In this document: one piece after another, positions 30,149 through 40,478 of the stretch
How the letters are laid out: the number at the start of each line of letters is the position of its first letter
Numbering within the stretch: the stretch's first letter is position 1
Origin: Basidiobolus meristosporus CBS 931.73
Lineage: Eukaryota > Basidiobolomycota > Basidiobolomycetes > Basidiobolales > Basidiobolaceae
NCBI GenBank assembly: GCA_002104905.1
Contig: MCFE01000652.1
Coordinates: 1-49,613 of the forward strand
Reading direction: 5' to 3'
DNA: 49,613 bases
Notes under the pieces: generated by a model
What the model saw: the letters and a program-made list of their open reading frames with translations, nothing else
Databases searched by the model: none
What the model was told of the DNA's origin: nothing
Made by a program: the position numbers and the translations under genes

Positions 30149-30882
30149 AGACTTGTTCCGTTGGATAGTGCCACATTGAGCCATGACTACCAAATGATGC
30201 CATAGTGTGCCAAGGAGGCCTGGTGAGTCTATATTTGGCCACAGAGTGTGAAACATAGCTCTACATCTGCATGCAAAGCGGCCCCTATGTTTCACTCATT
30301 GTGCTGGAGAAAATCTATTTTTTGACCTTTTTTTTTGGATCAATGTTTTGCAGGATGTGTAAGAGCCCAAAACAATTGAAGACATGCATCTGGTACTCAA
30401 TACCCATATCACTCTGAATCTAGCTCCTGTAGCTTGTATCATGTCACAAAAATGCATGGCACTATCTTGGTCCACTGATACTATAAGGCACTATATATAA
30501 ATATTAGCCCTAAAGTAAGACCTATATAAAGCACTTAGAGTGCCAGATAGTACCAGTGGACCAAGATAGTGCCATGCATTTTTATGACATGATACAAGCC
30601 ACAAGAGCTAGATTCAAAGTGCCCTGGGTATTGAGTATCAGAGGCATGTCTTCAGTCCTTCTGTGCTCTCACACATTCTGAAGAATGTTTATCCACAAAA
30701 ACAGGTCAAAAAATGGACTTTCTCCAGTACAATGGGTGAAACACAGGGGCTGCTTGGCATGAAGATGCAGAGCTATGTTTCACACTCTGTAGCCAAATAT
30801 ATGCTCACTAAGCCTCTCTGGGACACTATTGCATCTTTTGGCACTCATGGCTTAATGTGGCACTGTCCAACAAGACAAGTCT
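30149..30882. mobile_element. 734-bp fold-back MITE
   Basis: An almost complete palindrome. The ends are agacttgttccgttgg and, inverted, agacttgtcttgttgg; arms of about 330-360 bp run inwards to a short AT-rich loop near 30490-30540. It is flanked by aat on both sides (30146-30148, 30883-30885), and removing the element plus one aat restores the gypsy reading DLEIV-CPGK. A 3-bp duplication fits CACTA or PIF/Harbinger-type transposition. No transposase inside, so it is non-autonomous. Arms are about 80-85% identical by eye. Confidence 0.9.
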
Positions 30883-32162
30883 AATCTCCAAATCAAATTG
30901 CTGAGTGTATTCACTTCATTTTATCCATCTTCTGGATAGCACCTTCTGAATAAATATGCACCTGAGTGAGGCATCATCAGTTTTCACATTTCACTTGATT
31001 CCTTCAATATTGCATCTCCAGGTCTTCAAGCAGTGTATTATTGCAAGCATCACTTTCTCATGCACTGGATAGTTTTATTCTACTGAGTTCAATTCTTGGA
31101 TTCAAAAGCAACTGGATAGTCCTTTCCTTCATGTTCTTGGCTTGTCACTTCCCCAATTGCATAGTCTGATGCATCTGTGAGAAGTGTAAACTCTTTTCTG
31201 AAGCCAGGTATTTTTAAGCTTGGCAGCTTGGCAAGTTCATTCTTGAGCATCTGAAAGGCAGTCAAAAAGGCCATATCCTACTTCAAGGTGTTGTCTTTGT
31301 TAAGGATATCAGTTAAATGGGCTGCAATATTTGCAAAACACTTGACAAATTTCTGATAGTAGGAAACCTTTCCAAGGAACCATCTGACTTCTGATATGCT
31401 CTGGGGCTGCTTGAGATTCTTGATGATTTCAACTTTCTTGGGGTCTAAGGTCACTCCTGTGTCAGTCACTAAGTGTGCCAGGTATTCAACATGTTTCTTT
31501 AAGAATTCACACTTTGCTAGCTTGCCATATAGCTTGTCCTCACTTAGCTTCTTTAAGACCATTTCAATGTGTACCTCTTCTGTCTTGCTGTATATCAATA
31601 TGTCATCTTTGTAGATTACCACAAGTTTGTCTGAGTAGTCCTGGAAGATGGTTTGCATCAAGGTCATGAATGTTGTAGGGGCATTGGTGAGGCCAAAACT
31701 CATGAATAAGTAGTTATAGCATCCATATCTGGTCCTCAATGCTGTCTTAGAGATGTCTTCTGGTTTTACCCTAATCTTGTTGTATTGTGACATGTGGTCA
31801 ATCTTGCGGAATATGGTGGTTCCATTGAGTTGGTCCAAAAGCTCATTAATCCAAGGTATGGGGTACTTATTCTTCATGGTAACTGAGTTGAGGGCTCTGA
31901 AGTCAATGCACATTCTAGGTATATAATTCTTTCTTTTCACAAAAAGCACTGGTGCTCCCCAAAGTGACTTGCTGAGTCTGATACATCCTTGCTCCAATAA
32001 CTGATCTATTTGTCTTTTCATTTCTTCCAATTTCAATGGACCCATTCTGTACAGTGTCTTGCTCACTGGAGGGCTATCTCCTGTATAAATGGCATGATAC
32101 ACCTCTCTGACTGGTGATAACCTTGCAAGCTCATCTGGAAGCATGTCTGAATATTCCCACAA
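30883..32162 (-). pseudogene. Gyp-3 RT and RNase H
   Basis: The best-preserved gypsy RT here, open from 32162 to 31278. It has QIDQLLEQGCIRLSKSLWGA, MCIDFRALNSVTMKNKYPIPW, the KIDHMSQYNKIRV region (DL changed to DH), FGLTNAPTTFMTLMQ and a catalytic YKDDILIY with both Asp residues. The connection follows (KVEIIKNLKQPQSISEVRWF). A stop at 31275-31277, then RNase H 31274-31089 (LLTDASDYAIGE). From 31088 to 30883 the RNase H is broken by stops (MLAIIHCLKTWRCNIEG). Confidence 0.88.
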
Positions 32163-32960
32163 GGACTTTGAAATATGCCCTCACTGGTGGCAATCAAAGC
32201 AAAGTTCTTTCTTCTTACATTCTTCTGAGGTGGGATTCTTCTGCATAGCATCTATTCCATTGGCACTGCTTCTGATGGTCTTCTTTCATAGCAATTATAG
32301 CCTCTCTGATTAGTCATTGTAGGCTTCCCAGCTCCAAACATTGCCAAGTTGTAATCAATGGCAACCTTGGTGGCATCTTCATTGTCCTAGGTCTTTGATC
32401 ATTTGCTTCCTTGCAAGATTTTTCTTTCAGCCTATTAATGAAGTATTCAACTTCATCCAGGAGGTCCATTCTTTCAATTTGTTGAAGTAGACATCTATAC
32501 TCTTGGATGTACTCTTGAACCATTCCATTCTGTCTCAGTGTTTTCAGCTACTTCTTAGTAGTGTCTGCTGGAGGGGTGGCTCCAAGGCATCTTGAATTTG
32601 CACGCAAACTTGCCCTAGATAGAGATAGTAGGGCATCCCATCATTGTGGCTGACCTGATCTTGTTGTAATACCACTGCAAAGCTGCATCTGCCAAGTAAG
32701 AGGCTGCATAATGTAACTTGCTTTCTGGGGCAATTCCTTTAGCCTTGAATGCTTCTTGATCAGAAAGTGCCAGTTCCCAGATTTTCATCAACTCTACCAT
32801 AGTTCCAGTTGACCTTCACACTACAGTTGCTCTTGACAGGGCTTTGCTGGTTCTGGACCATGGTGGTCATTCCTTGTTGCTACTGGCTGAGGATCTGGAG
32901 TAATAGTTCCTGTTTGGCCAGGATATGCTGCATATCATTCATTCACTCATTCTTGATTTA
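32163..32960 (-). pseudogene. Gyp-3 Gag and zinc knuckle, protease deleted
   Basis: Gag fragments are at 32800-32615 (EAFKAKGIAPESKLHYAASYLADAALQWYYNKI) and 32523-32314 (MVQEYIQEYRCLLQQIERMDLLDEVEYFI). The CCHC region near 32210-32180 reads ECKKKELCFDCHQ and then joins directly to WEYSDMLPDELARL, the block after protease in Gyp-1 (6340). About 0.7 kb with the whole protease is therefore missing. Several stops; an intact start codon is not evident. Confidence 0.8.
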
Positions 32961-33025
32961 CCAACATCTTGAGGGAGGCTTCTTCTTTCTTCAGGAGGGA
33001 GGTTTCTGGTCATTGCTGCTACCAA

Positions 33026-33069
33026 TGTTACAAATCTTGATATAAGAGCAGTAGAGTAATAGGGAGTTT
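33026..33069 (-). repeat. Gyp-3 5' LTR terminal fragment
   Basis: In element sense the last 44 bp of the LTR, ending TTTGTAACA, then TTGGTAGCAGCAATGACC as the primer-binding area (offset one base, TGG start). The primer tRNA is not identified. The rest of the LTR is replaced by Tnp2 copy C sequence. Confidence 0.75.
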
Positions 33070-33479
33070 ACCCTATGAAAATAATTTGGTCCCATGGGTG
33101 GATCCATTCTGGATCAGCCATCAAGATCCTGTCAGGAGACTGCCATAATACCAGCAGCGTGGAGTTAATGACCATCTACACAGTCTTGTGATGGGATCAC
33201 AATGGCATTTTGCTAATTTTGCAGCCAAACAAAGTTTACAAAACTTAACAGTGCTTGTACAGTGTTTTGCCAAGGGTGGCATTGCATTGTTGCAATCCTA
33301 GTGGGCTTTACAACTATTTCAGTGGATCTAACTAGCCAGTACATCTGATTGCCTTATATGGCAAAAACCTTGAAGGTCTTCTGAAGGCCACTTTGTGAGC
33401 CTCTGATGGAATTACTACAACAGTATGGTGGCCTACAGCTAGTTCTGTATAATGCTACCATACAAATTTACCAACTGAT

Positions 33480-36045
33480 ACTTTCTCTTTCTACCTCCTC
33501 TTGCACAATTCATATATTCCACTGTAGAATTACCCCTGTTTACTTGCTTACCCACTACTACCTTGGGTATACAACATATAGTTTGAATCAAAAAATAGTA
33601 TGGCCTCCAGCTTACTCACCTCTGCAAACACGCACACCTGCCACAAATTTTGACATACTTCTATCACCACAACTTAATGACTTTGTAGTGTGATGCTTGC
33701 AAAGCAGCCATATACCTAGAATTGCTGGTAAAATATACATCTTGCAAACATATGCTTGGTTACCACCACTTCTGCAAAGAGTACCTCCTGAATATCTGCA
33801 AAGAACTTTTAAGTATTTAACCAATATATTCCTTCTCCCTGCTGGATACTGGTCCCCCTTATAGGCGCTTTCTGGCTATTGTTTGTTGGAATTCTGTATT
33901 GAATTGTTCAGAAATTGGCTTGTGACCAACAGAAGTCAGACATACCTTAGTAGAGTTTTCCTAATGAAGATTAGATACTTGTTCCACCCAACCAAACTCT
34001 GCATTACTTAACTAATTACCAATGCATTGGGGCTGCTTTGCTTCTTAATGCCATAGGCATAGGTGTCTGCATGAGCACATTTGTCCTCAGTACTTTCCAA
34101 CTCTTCCTGGCTGTCCTCCATGTGCCAACTCACACATCCATAATAAACTTTAAGGTATATCCTTGATGAATTGGGCTATGGAGGTGCCTGCTACTTGGAT
34201 TGTCTTCCTATCTCCCCACACATCCACTCCATAGGAGACTCCCAAAAGGTGAAGCATGGTCCAATACTCTCAATGCACCAAGCAAGGTGGAGTTGCAAAT
34301 GAATATAGTAGTGGCTGAGTTCTATGCACTCAGCTTTATGTTTGTAGTTTAGCCACCCAAATCCCATCCCAAACTCTTTGCACAAAAGCTGTATATGCAT
34401 CAAGCTGGCATTGATGATCTGCTTCTGGATAAATATTCCTACAATGTCCACAAATGACTCCCAATGCTTCCAATGTACTCTTGGTAGGAATGGCTTCAGA
34501 ACACCACTTGAATGAATACATATCCATTTCATCCAGTCATTGCACTTGTATTGTTGCATATGCATATGAATACTGATTGGAGCTTGTGAGAAGTACTTAG
34601 GGTGGCAGATACTCTGAAATATCTTGCCAATTCATTCAAATTTCACCAGTATCTCAATGGGCTCATTGAGCTTGAAATGCCCCATGTACCACTTGGTCAT
34701 CAGTATGGGGATATTGTTGAAAAGCAAATGCATTTCTCCCAGTGGAAAGCTTTTGCTCTAGCAAATATCCTCTATCTGCAGTATCTCCTGTTTCCAATTA
34801 ATTCCATATTTAAATCCATATTTGGGCTAATGGCTAATAGCTTGCCAAGTTTGCTGCAACTGTATGCTAACTTCTCTACATTCTCTCTGCAGGAATATAA
34901 TGTTCTTAGTGTTGGTGTTTAGGTAATAATAATGTGGGTGAGATATGGAGTAAGTCCTCTGGATCTCACACATTTGGCACCAATACTGCCCCTTGTGCCC
35001 AGAGAAGCCAGCTATCTTGCTGATGGCGTCAGTATCACCAATGCAAATAGTAATATGCACTTTTACATGACAGCCATTTACTGTTATCCTGCTGGAAAGC
35101 ATACAAACTTTATCCAGCAATGGATGCAGGTAGCTATCAAGGCTGGATGGAGATTTAGGCCCAGATACCAGTGAGACTTCCATCAGCTTTTGGCTCCAAT
35201 ACTGTAAGATGGGTGGCAGATTTGGGTTGATGAGAATCAGTGGCCAGCAGGATTTGCTGGTAGAGTACTTGTATAATGTGAATCCATCAAGTGCCAAGGC
35301 AAAGGCATGGTCAAACATACCTTCAAGGTAGCCCTTGCTTCTTAGCTGTTTGAGATGTTTGCCATTGAATATATCTGATATGATAATGCTTGATTGATAC
35401 CAAGTGTGGTGCTTTATAGCTTCAAAATATTTATTGGACCACATGAGCCTCCTTATATGGGTTAGCACAGGAATATATCCGGAGTGTGAACAGTGCTTTC
35501 CCCCAATGGTGGTGGATTCCTGGCAAGTTGGACACCTTGCAATGGTGTCATTTTCTGATGTGAGCACCATGCAGCTGTTGACATATTCTGGTATCAGGAT
35601 GTTCTCTGGGATGTATGTTACCAGCCTCATGACAGCTTTCCACTTATACCATGTACATGGTAAGTTGCATCCTAGGATGATTTGGCAAGAAGTAGTTGTA
35701 AGTCCTCAAAGCACCCGTTACTGATATCAGTGGAAATACACCACTTCTTTAGCCACCACATCACGTTATTCACTAGTAGATGAGTTACTGAGCTCACTTG
35801 ACTCCATAGAGTATCCTTGGAATTTTTTTCCACAGGTGTTGTCTCATTACATAATGGGATTTTGCCAGTCTCAGCTCATGCAGAGTACTGTTGTTAGAGA
35901 AGATAGGCTCACAATCCATCAGTGAGCCTGCCACTTCAGAGCTATCACTCTGCACTCCATATTTAGTAGACTGGGGTGAATCTAAAGGCATAACAGACTC
36001 ACCTGACTCAGTTTGTGCTAGGTGACAAGTATGGCAAGATGCCAT
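33480..36045 (-). pseudogene. Tnp2-type transposase, copy C, with the best-preserved catalytic core
   Basis: Acidic N-terminal leader 36045-35794 (SDSSEVAGSLMDCEPIF), preceded by a Cys/His-containing MASCHTCHLAQTE. The open core 35630-34827 (267 aa) has RCPTCQ..GKHCSHSGY, FDHAFALALDGFTLYKY, SKSCWPLILINPNLPP, VSLVSGPKSPSSLDSYLHP, VHITICIGDTDAISKIAGFSG and WCQMCEI. This series is the signature of Transposase_21 (Tnp2) of CACTA/EnSpm elements, with Asp residues at ALDGF and IGDTD. 34565-34191 is a middle domain (ESFVDIVGIFIQKQIINASL). The C-terminal region 33824-33600 is broken by stops. Cut-and-paste transposase, nuclear; dead through frameshifts. Confidence 0.85.
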
Positions 36046-36567
36046 TATAGAAGTATCAAGTGTCTGGCAAGATGTTGCTGGTACAGTATTGACTGATTAA
36101 TGGCCAAATCTGACTTGTGTGGCAAAACTCTGGCTTTGATCCTGGTAAGACTTCCTATGCTATCTGCATGCTTCATGGCTTAGAGGCTGGCTACAATAGC
36201 CACATGGTCTTTTTATCTCCTCTTATGGCATTGATCAAAGTAGTATTGTCCATGGGGCAAGCAGTTTGACACTTAACAACATAATGCTATTATATCACTT
36301 TTTTGTCCATACTCATGTGAATTTAAGACAGTCTTGTATTTGAGACATCACACCTACATGATTGTAAGATTCAATGATAGCCTACTATAGAAGGCATTAT
36401 AAAAAAGTTGTGACACCACATACACACATGTATCTAGCACTATTTCCCCTTTGGCTTGATTCACTTCCATATATATGCCACCAAAAAACAAAGCTAAGTT
36501 TTCTGGTTCCCAACTAAATCCTGCCACTGACAGCAACAGAAGAATGGCTGGACAACATCTTGCTCTT

Positions 36568-36690
36568 ACATTCAGTGCAACAAGCAGGGCTACTACCTAA
36601 ATAGGCCCTGTGGACAGTGTGTCCACTGAAGGGAATAATGCAGACTCCTCATACTCTCAGTCAAGTGGGAAATTGAGAATCTCTGCAGTC
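36568..36690. other. Centre of the Tnp2 palindrome with a 7-bp hairpin
   Basis: Unpaired 123-bp spacer between the arms. It contains gtggaca-gtg-tgtccac at 36610-36626, a perfect 7-bp stem with a 3-nt loop. A related but imperfect version lies at 18824-18842 in copy B, so the spacer was part of the element head before the palindrome existed. It would be the shared upstream region of both transposase genes. Confidence 0.7.
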
Positions 36691-39600
36691 AAAGCAAGCT
36701 GTTGGCCAGCTGTGCTTTCACTGCTGCCAGAGGTGGAATTTTGTTGGGAACTTGATAACTTTTCTTTATCTTTTGGCAGCACATATATGGAAGTGAGCTC
36801 AACCAATAGGGAAATGGTGTTACTTATATATGTGTATGTGGTGCCACAGCTTTATTTATAATGCTTACTATGGTGGGCTATCATTGAATCTTACATTCAT
36901 ATAGGTGTGATGTCTCAAATATAAGACTTTCTTAAGTTCATATGATTATTGACAAAAAAGTGATATAATAGCATCATGTTGTTGAGTGTCAAACTGTTTG
37001 CCCCATGGACAAGACTACTTTGATCAATGCCATAAGAGAAGAGAAAAAAGACCATGTGGCTATTGTAACAAGCCCCTCAGCCATGATGCATGCAGACAGC
37101 ATAGGAAATAGTACAAGGATCATGGCCAGTGTTTTGACGCCCAAGTCATATTTGACCATTCATTGGTCACTACTGTACCAACATTATCTTGATGGCCACT
37201 TAATACTTCTATAACAGCACCTGGCTGTACTTGTCACCTTGAGCAAACTAAGTCAGGAGAGTTGGTGACATCTTTAGGCTCACCCCAGCCTTCCAAATAT
37301 GATACACAGAGTGATAGCTCTGAAGAAGCAGGCTCACTGACAGATTGTGAGCCTATCTCCCCTAACAACAGTATCCTGCATGAGCCTGGCAAAATCCCAT
37401 CATGCAATGAGACAGCACCTGTGGATAAAAATGCTAATCATACTATATGGAATCTGGTGAGTTCAGTAATCTATCTACTGGTGAGTGATTTGATGTTGTG
37501 GCTTGGGAAGTGGTGCATTTTCACTAATATCAGTAATAGGGGCATTGAGGATTTACTACTACCTCTTGCCAAAATCATCCTGGGATGCAACTCATTATGT
37601 ACATGGTATAAATGGAAAACTGACATGCAGCTGGCATTATATGACCCAGAGAACATCCTGATACAAGCATGTGTTAACAGTTGCATGGCATTCATATCAG
37701 AAGATGCTACCATTGCAAGGTATCTAACTTGCAAGGAATCCACCACCATTAGGGGAAAATATTGCTCACATTCTGGATATATTTTAGTAATACCCCATAT
37801 AAAGAAGCTCATGCAGTCCAACAAATATTGGAAGCTATAAAGCACCACACTCAGTATCAATCAAGCACAAACATATCAGATATATTCAATGGCAAACATT
37901 ACAAAGTGCTTAGAAGCAAGGGCAACTTTGAAGGTATGTATAATCATGCCTTTGCCTTGGCACTTGATGGATTCTCATTAAACAAGTACTTTACCAGCAA
38001 ATCCTGCTGGCCACTGATTCTCATCAACCTGAATCTGCCACTTATCTTACAGTAATGGAGCAGAAAGCTGATGGAAGTCTCACTGGTATCTGGACCTAAA
38101 TCACCAACCAACCTGGATAGCTACCTGTATCCATTACTGGCTGCATTTTGTATGCTTTCCAGCAAGATAATAGTAAATGTTCATCATGTAAAAGTGCATA
38201 TTACTATTTGTATTGGAGATACTGCAGCCATCAGCAAGATAGCTGGCTTTTCCAGGCACAATGGATGGTACTGCAGTCAATGTGTGAGATCCAGTGGACT
38301 TACTCCATAACTCACACACATTATTATTACCCAAACACCAACATTAAGAACATCATCTTTCCACAGAGAGAACATATTGAAGTCAGCATACAACTGCAGC
38401 AAAGTTGGCAAGCTATAAGCCATTGGCCAGAATAAAGAATTAATTGGAAACCGGATATATTTAAGATAGAGGGTATCTATTAGAGCAAAAGCTTTCCACT
38501 GGGAGAAATGCATTTGCTTTTCAACAATATCCCTATACTAATGACCAAGTGGTACACGGGGAATTTCAAGCTCAATGATCCCTTTAAGATACTGGTGAAA
38601 TTTAAATGAATTGGCAAGATATTACAGCGTATCTGCCACCCTAAGTACTTCTCACAGGCCACAATAAACATTCATATGCATATGCAACAATACAAGTTCA
38701 AGGACTGGATGAGCTGGATATGTATTTACTCAAGCAGCCTTCTGTAGCCATTTGTACAAAGCGTACATTGGAAGTATAGGGAGTCATATGTGGACATTGT
38801 AGGAATATTTATCCAGAAGTGGATCACCAATGCCAGCTTGATGCATCAACAGCTCTTGTTCAAAGAGTTTGTGATGGCATTTGGGTGGCTATACTACAAA
38901 TGCAAAGCTGAACACATAGATCTCTGCCACTACTGTATCCATTTGCAACTCATTCTTGCTTGGTGCAATGAGAATAATTGTCTTTGCTTCACCTTTGGGA
39001 GTTTCCTATGTAGCGGATGTGTGGGGATATAGGAAGTCAAGACCAGTAGCAGGTACTACCATATCCCAATCTCATCAAGAATATTACCTTTAAGTCAGTC
39101 ATGGATGTGATGAGTTGACACATGGAGGATAGCCAGGAACAGTTGGAAAATACTGAGGATAGATGTGCACATGGAGACACCTATGCCTATGGCATTAAGA
39201 AGCTAAGCAGCCCCAATGCATGGGTAATCAGTTAAGTAATATCAAACTTAGGTTAGGTGCAACAAGTAGCTAATCTTCATTAGGAAATCTCTACCAAGGT
39301 ATGCCAGATTTCTCTTGGTCACAAGCCAATTTCCACACCATTCAATACAGAACTCACACATACAAGAGCCAGAAAGCACCTATAATGGGAACTTGAATCC
39401 AGCAGGGGAAGGAATATATTTGCTAAATACCACAAAGTTCTTTGCAGATATTCAGGATGTACTCATGGCAGAAGTAGTGGCAACTAAGCATATGTTTGCA
39501 AGATGTATATGCTACCAGCAATACAAGGTGTATGGCAGCTTTGCAAGTATCACACTAAAAAGCTGTAAAGTTGAGGTGATAGTAGTATGTCAATTGCGGC

Positions 39601-39824
39601 AGGTGTGTGTGTTTGTACTGGTTAGTAAGCAGGATGCCATAGTATTTTTTGATTCAAACTGTATGTGGAATACCAAAGTAGTAGTGGGTAAGCAAATAAA
39701 GAGGGGTGATTCTACAGTGGAATATATAAATTGCTCAAGGGGAGGTAGAAAAAGGAAATGCCATCTGATAAATTGGTATGGTAGCATTATACAGAACTGG
39801 CTGCAGGCCACCATACTGCCGTGA
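36691..39824 (+). pseudogene. Tnp2-type transposase, copy D
   Basis: Plus-strand mirror of copy C. Leader and N-terminal region 37262-37840 (192 aa: SDSSEEAGSLTDCEPISPNNS, LVSDLMLWLGKWCIFT, RYLTCKES...KYCSHSGYI). A frameshift near 37835 leads to 37762-38055 (HAFALALDGFSLNKYF, SKSCWPLILINLNLP), which ends in a TAA. 38071-38310 follows (VSLVSGPKSPTNLDSYLYP, VHITICIGDTAAISKIAGFS, CSQC). Middle block 38790-39032 (DIVGIFIQKWITNASL). C-terminal domain 39315-39824 (169 aa, the longest open copy: KHMFARCICYQQYKVYGSFASITL, then a basic RGGRKRKCH stretch). At least three frame breaks. Confidence 0.85.
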
Positions 39825-40116
39825 TAATGCCATCAGAGGCTTGCAAAGAGGCCATCAAAACACCGTCAATTTTTTGCCATATGAGGTAATTGGACAAACT
39901 GGCCAGTTAGATCCACTCAAATAGTTGTAAGGCCCACTACAATTGCAACAATGCCATGCCACCCTTGGCAAAACACCATACAAACACCATTATATTTTAT
40001 CAACTTTATTTGGCTGTAAAGTTAGCAAAATGCTGTTGTCATCCCATCACAAGATTGTGTAGATGGGCATTACTTCCAAGCTGCTGGTAGTATAGCAGTC
40101 TCCTGATGGGATCTTG
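39825..40116 (+). mobile_element. Tnp2 copy D, outer noncoding end
   Basis: No reading frame. Mirrors 33115-33405 and 8534-8712 (ccagttagatccactcaaatagttg; gccacccttggcaaaaca; cacaagattgtgtagatggg; aagctgctgg). It ends at gatcttg, where the CopC LTR begins. Confidence 0.75.
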
Positions 40117-40465
40117 TGTTGTAATTATTGAATTGTCACCTAAATATTCATGCTAACTTAGTCACATAGATCTTATTCTGTGATCAGCATTCTGTCCTGA
40201 CTAGATTTCTTGTCGGGATTTACTTAGAATATTTTCACCAAATTATCAGGTACCCAGATTATTATTTTTCTCAAAGTCATCCAAAAGACCCCAAACTTTT
40301 CACACATATTCTTGGGACCTTCCTTAACAAACTCTACACGTTTGTTTCCTCTACTTTATCAAGAGTATAAATACCATACTTTTGATCAATAAATCTACAA
40401 GTGAATAACATGTAAATCTTCTAGTTCTCCACATCACTTCCAATACTCCTCAGAATATTGCAACA
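40117..40465 (+). repeat. CopC left LTR
   Basis: TGTTGTAATTATTG to AATATTGCAACA. TATAAATAC at about 40367, AATAAA at about 40388. Followed at 40466-40478 by ggttatgagcccc. Confidence 0.88.
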
Positions 40466-40478
40466 GGTTATGAGCCCC
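40466..40478 (+). other. CopC left primer-binding site
   Basis: ggttatgagcccc, identical to the sites of CopA-1 and CopB-1; complementary to the initiator tRNA-Met anticodon arm. Confidence 0.75.

Larger units (their letters stand above)
29423..33069 (-). mobile_element. Gyp-3, Ty3/gypsy element, truncated at both ends
   Basis: Minus-strand gypsy copy. It has 44 bp of 5' LTR (33026-33069), gag, RT, RNase H and integrase up to the core (29423). A MITE (30149-30882) splits RNase H. Protease and the spacer after the zinc knuckle are deleted. The 3' part of integrase and the 3' LTR are missing. Confidence 0.87.
33070..40116. repeat. 7-kb imperfect palindrome of two head-to-head Tnp2 elements
   Basis: The left arm 33070-36567 (copy C, minus) and the right arm 36691-40116 (copy D, plus) are inverted copies over at least 3.4 kb, noncoding ends included (the 33115-33400 region mirrors 39800-40116). 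They meet at a 123-bp centre. Identity looks like 80-85%, with independent stops and indels in each arm, so the duplication is old. The right arm is cut at 40116 by the CopC palindrome. Confidence 0.9.

Noticed and set aside
30149-30882. TA target duplication (Tc1/mariner type) for the MITE
   Set aside because: TA also occurs at both edges, but only the aat duplication restores the gypsy sequence exactly when the element is removed.
33612-35174. Several plus-strand frames of 70-106 aa
   Set aside because: They are reverse-strand shadows of the minus-strand Tnp2 transposase copy C.
33070-40116. Interpretation of the arms as long terminal inverted repeats of one DNA transposon
   Set aside because: Each arm contains a whole transposase gene and copies A and B exist as single arms, so an inverted pair of complete elements fits better.
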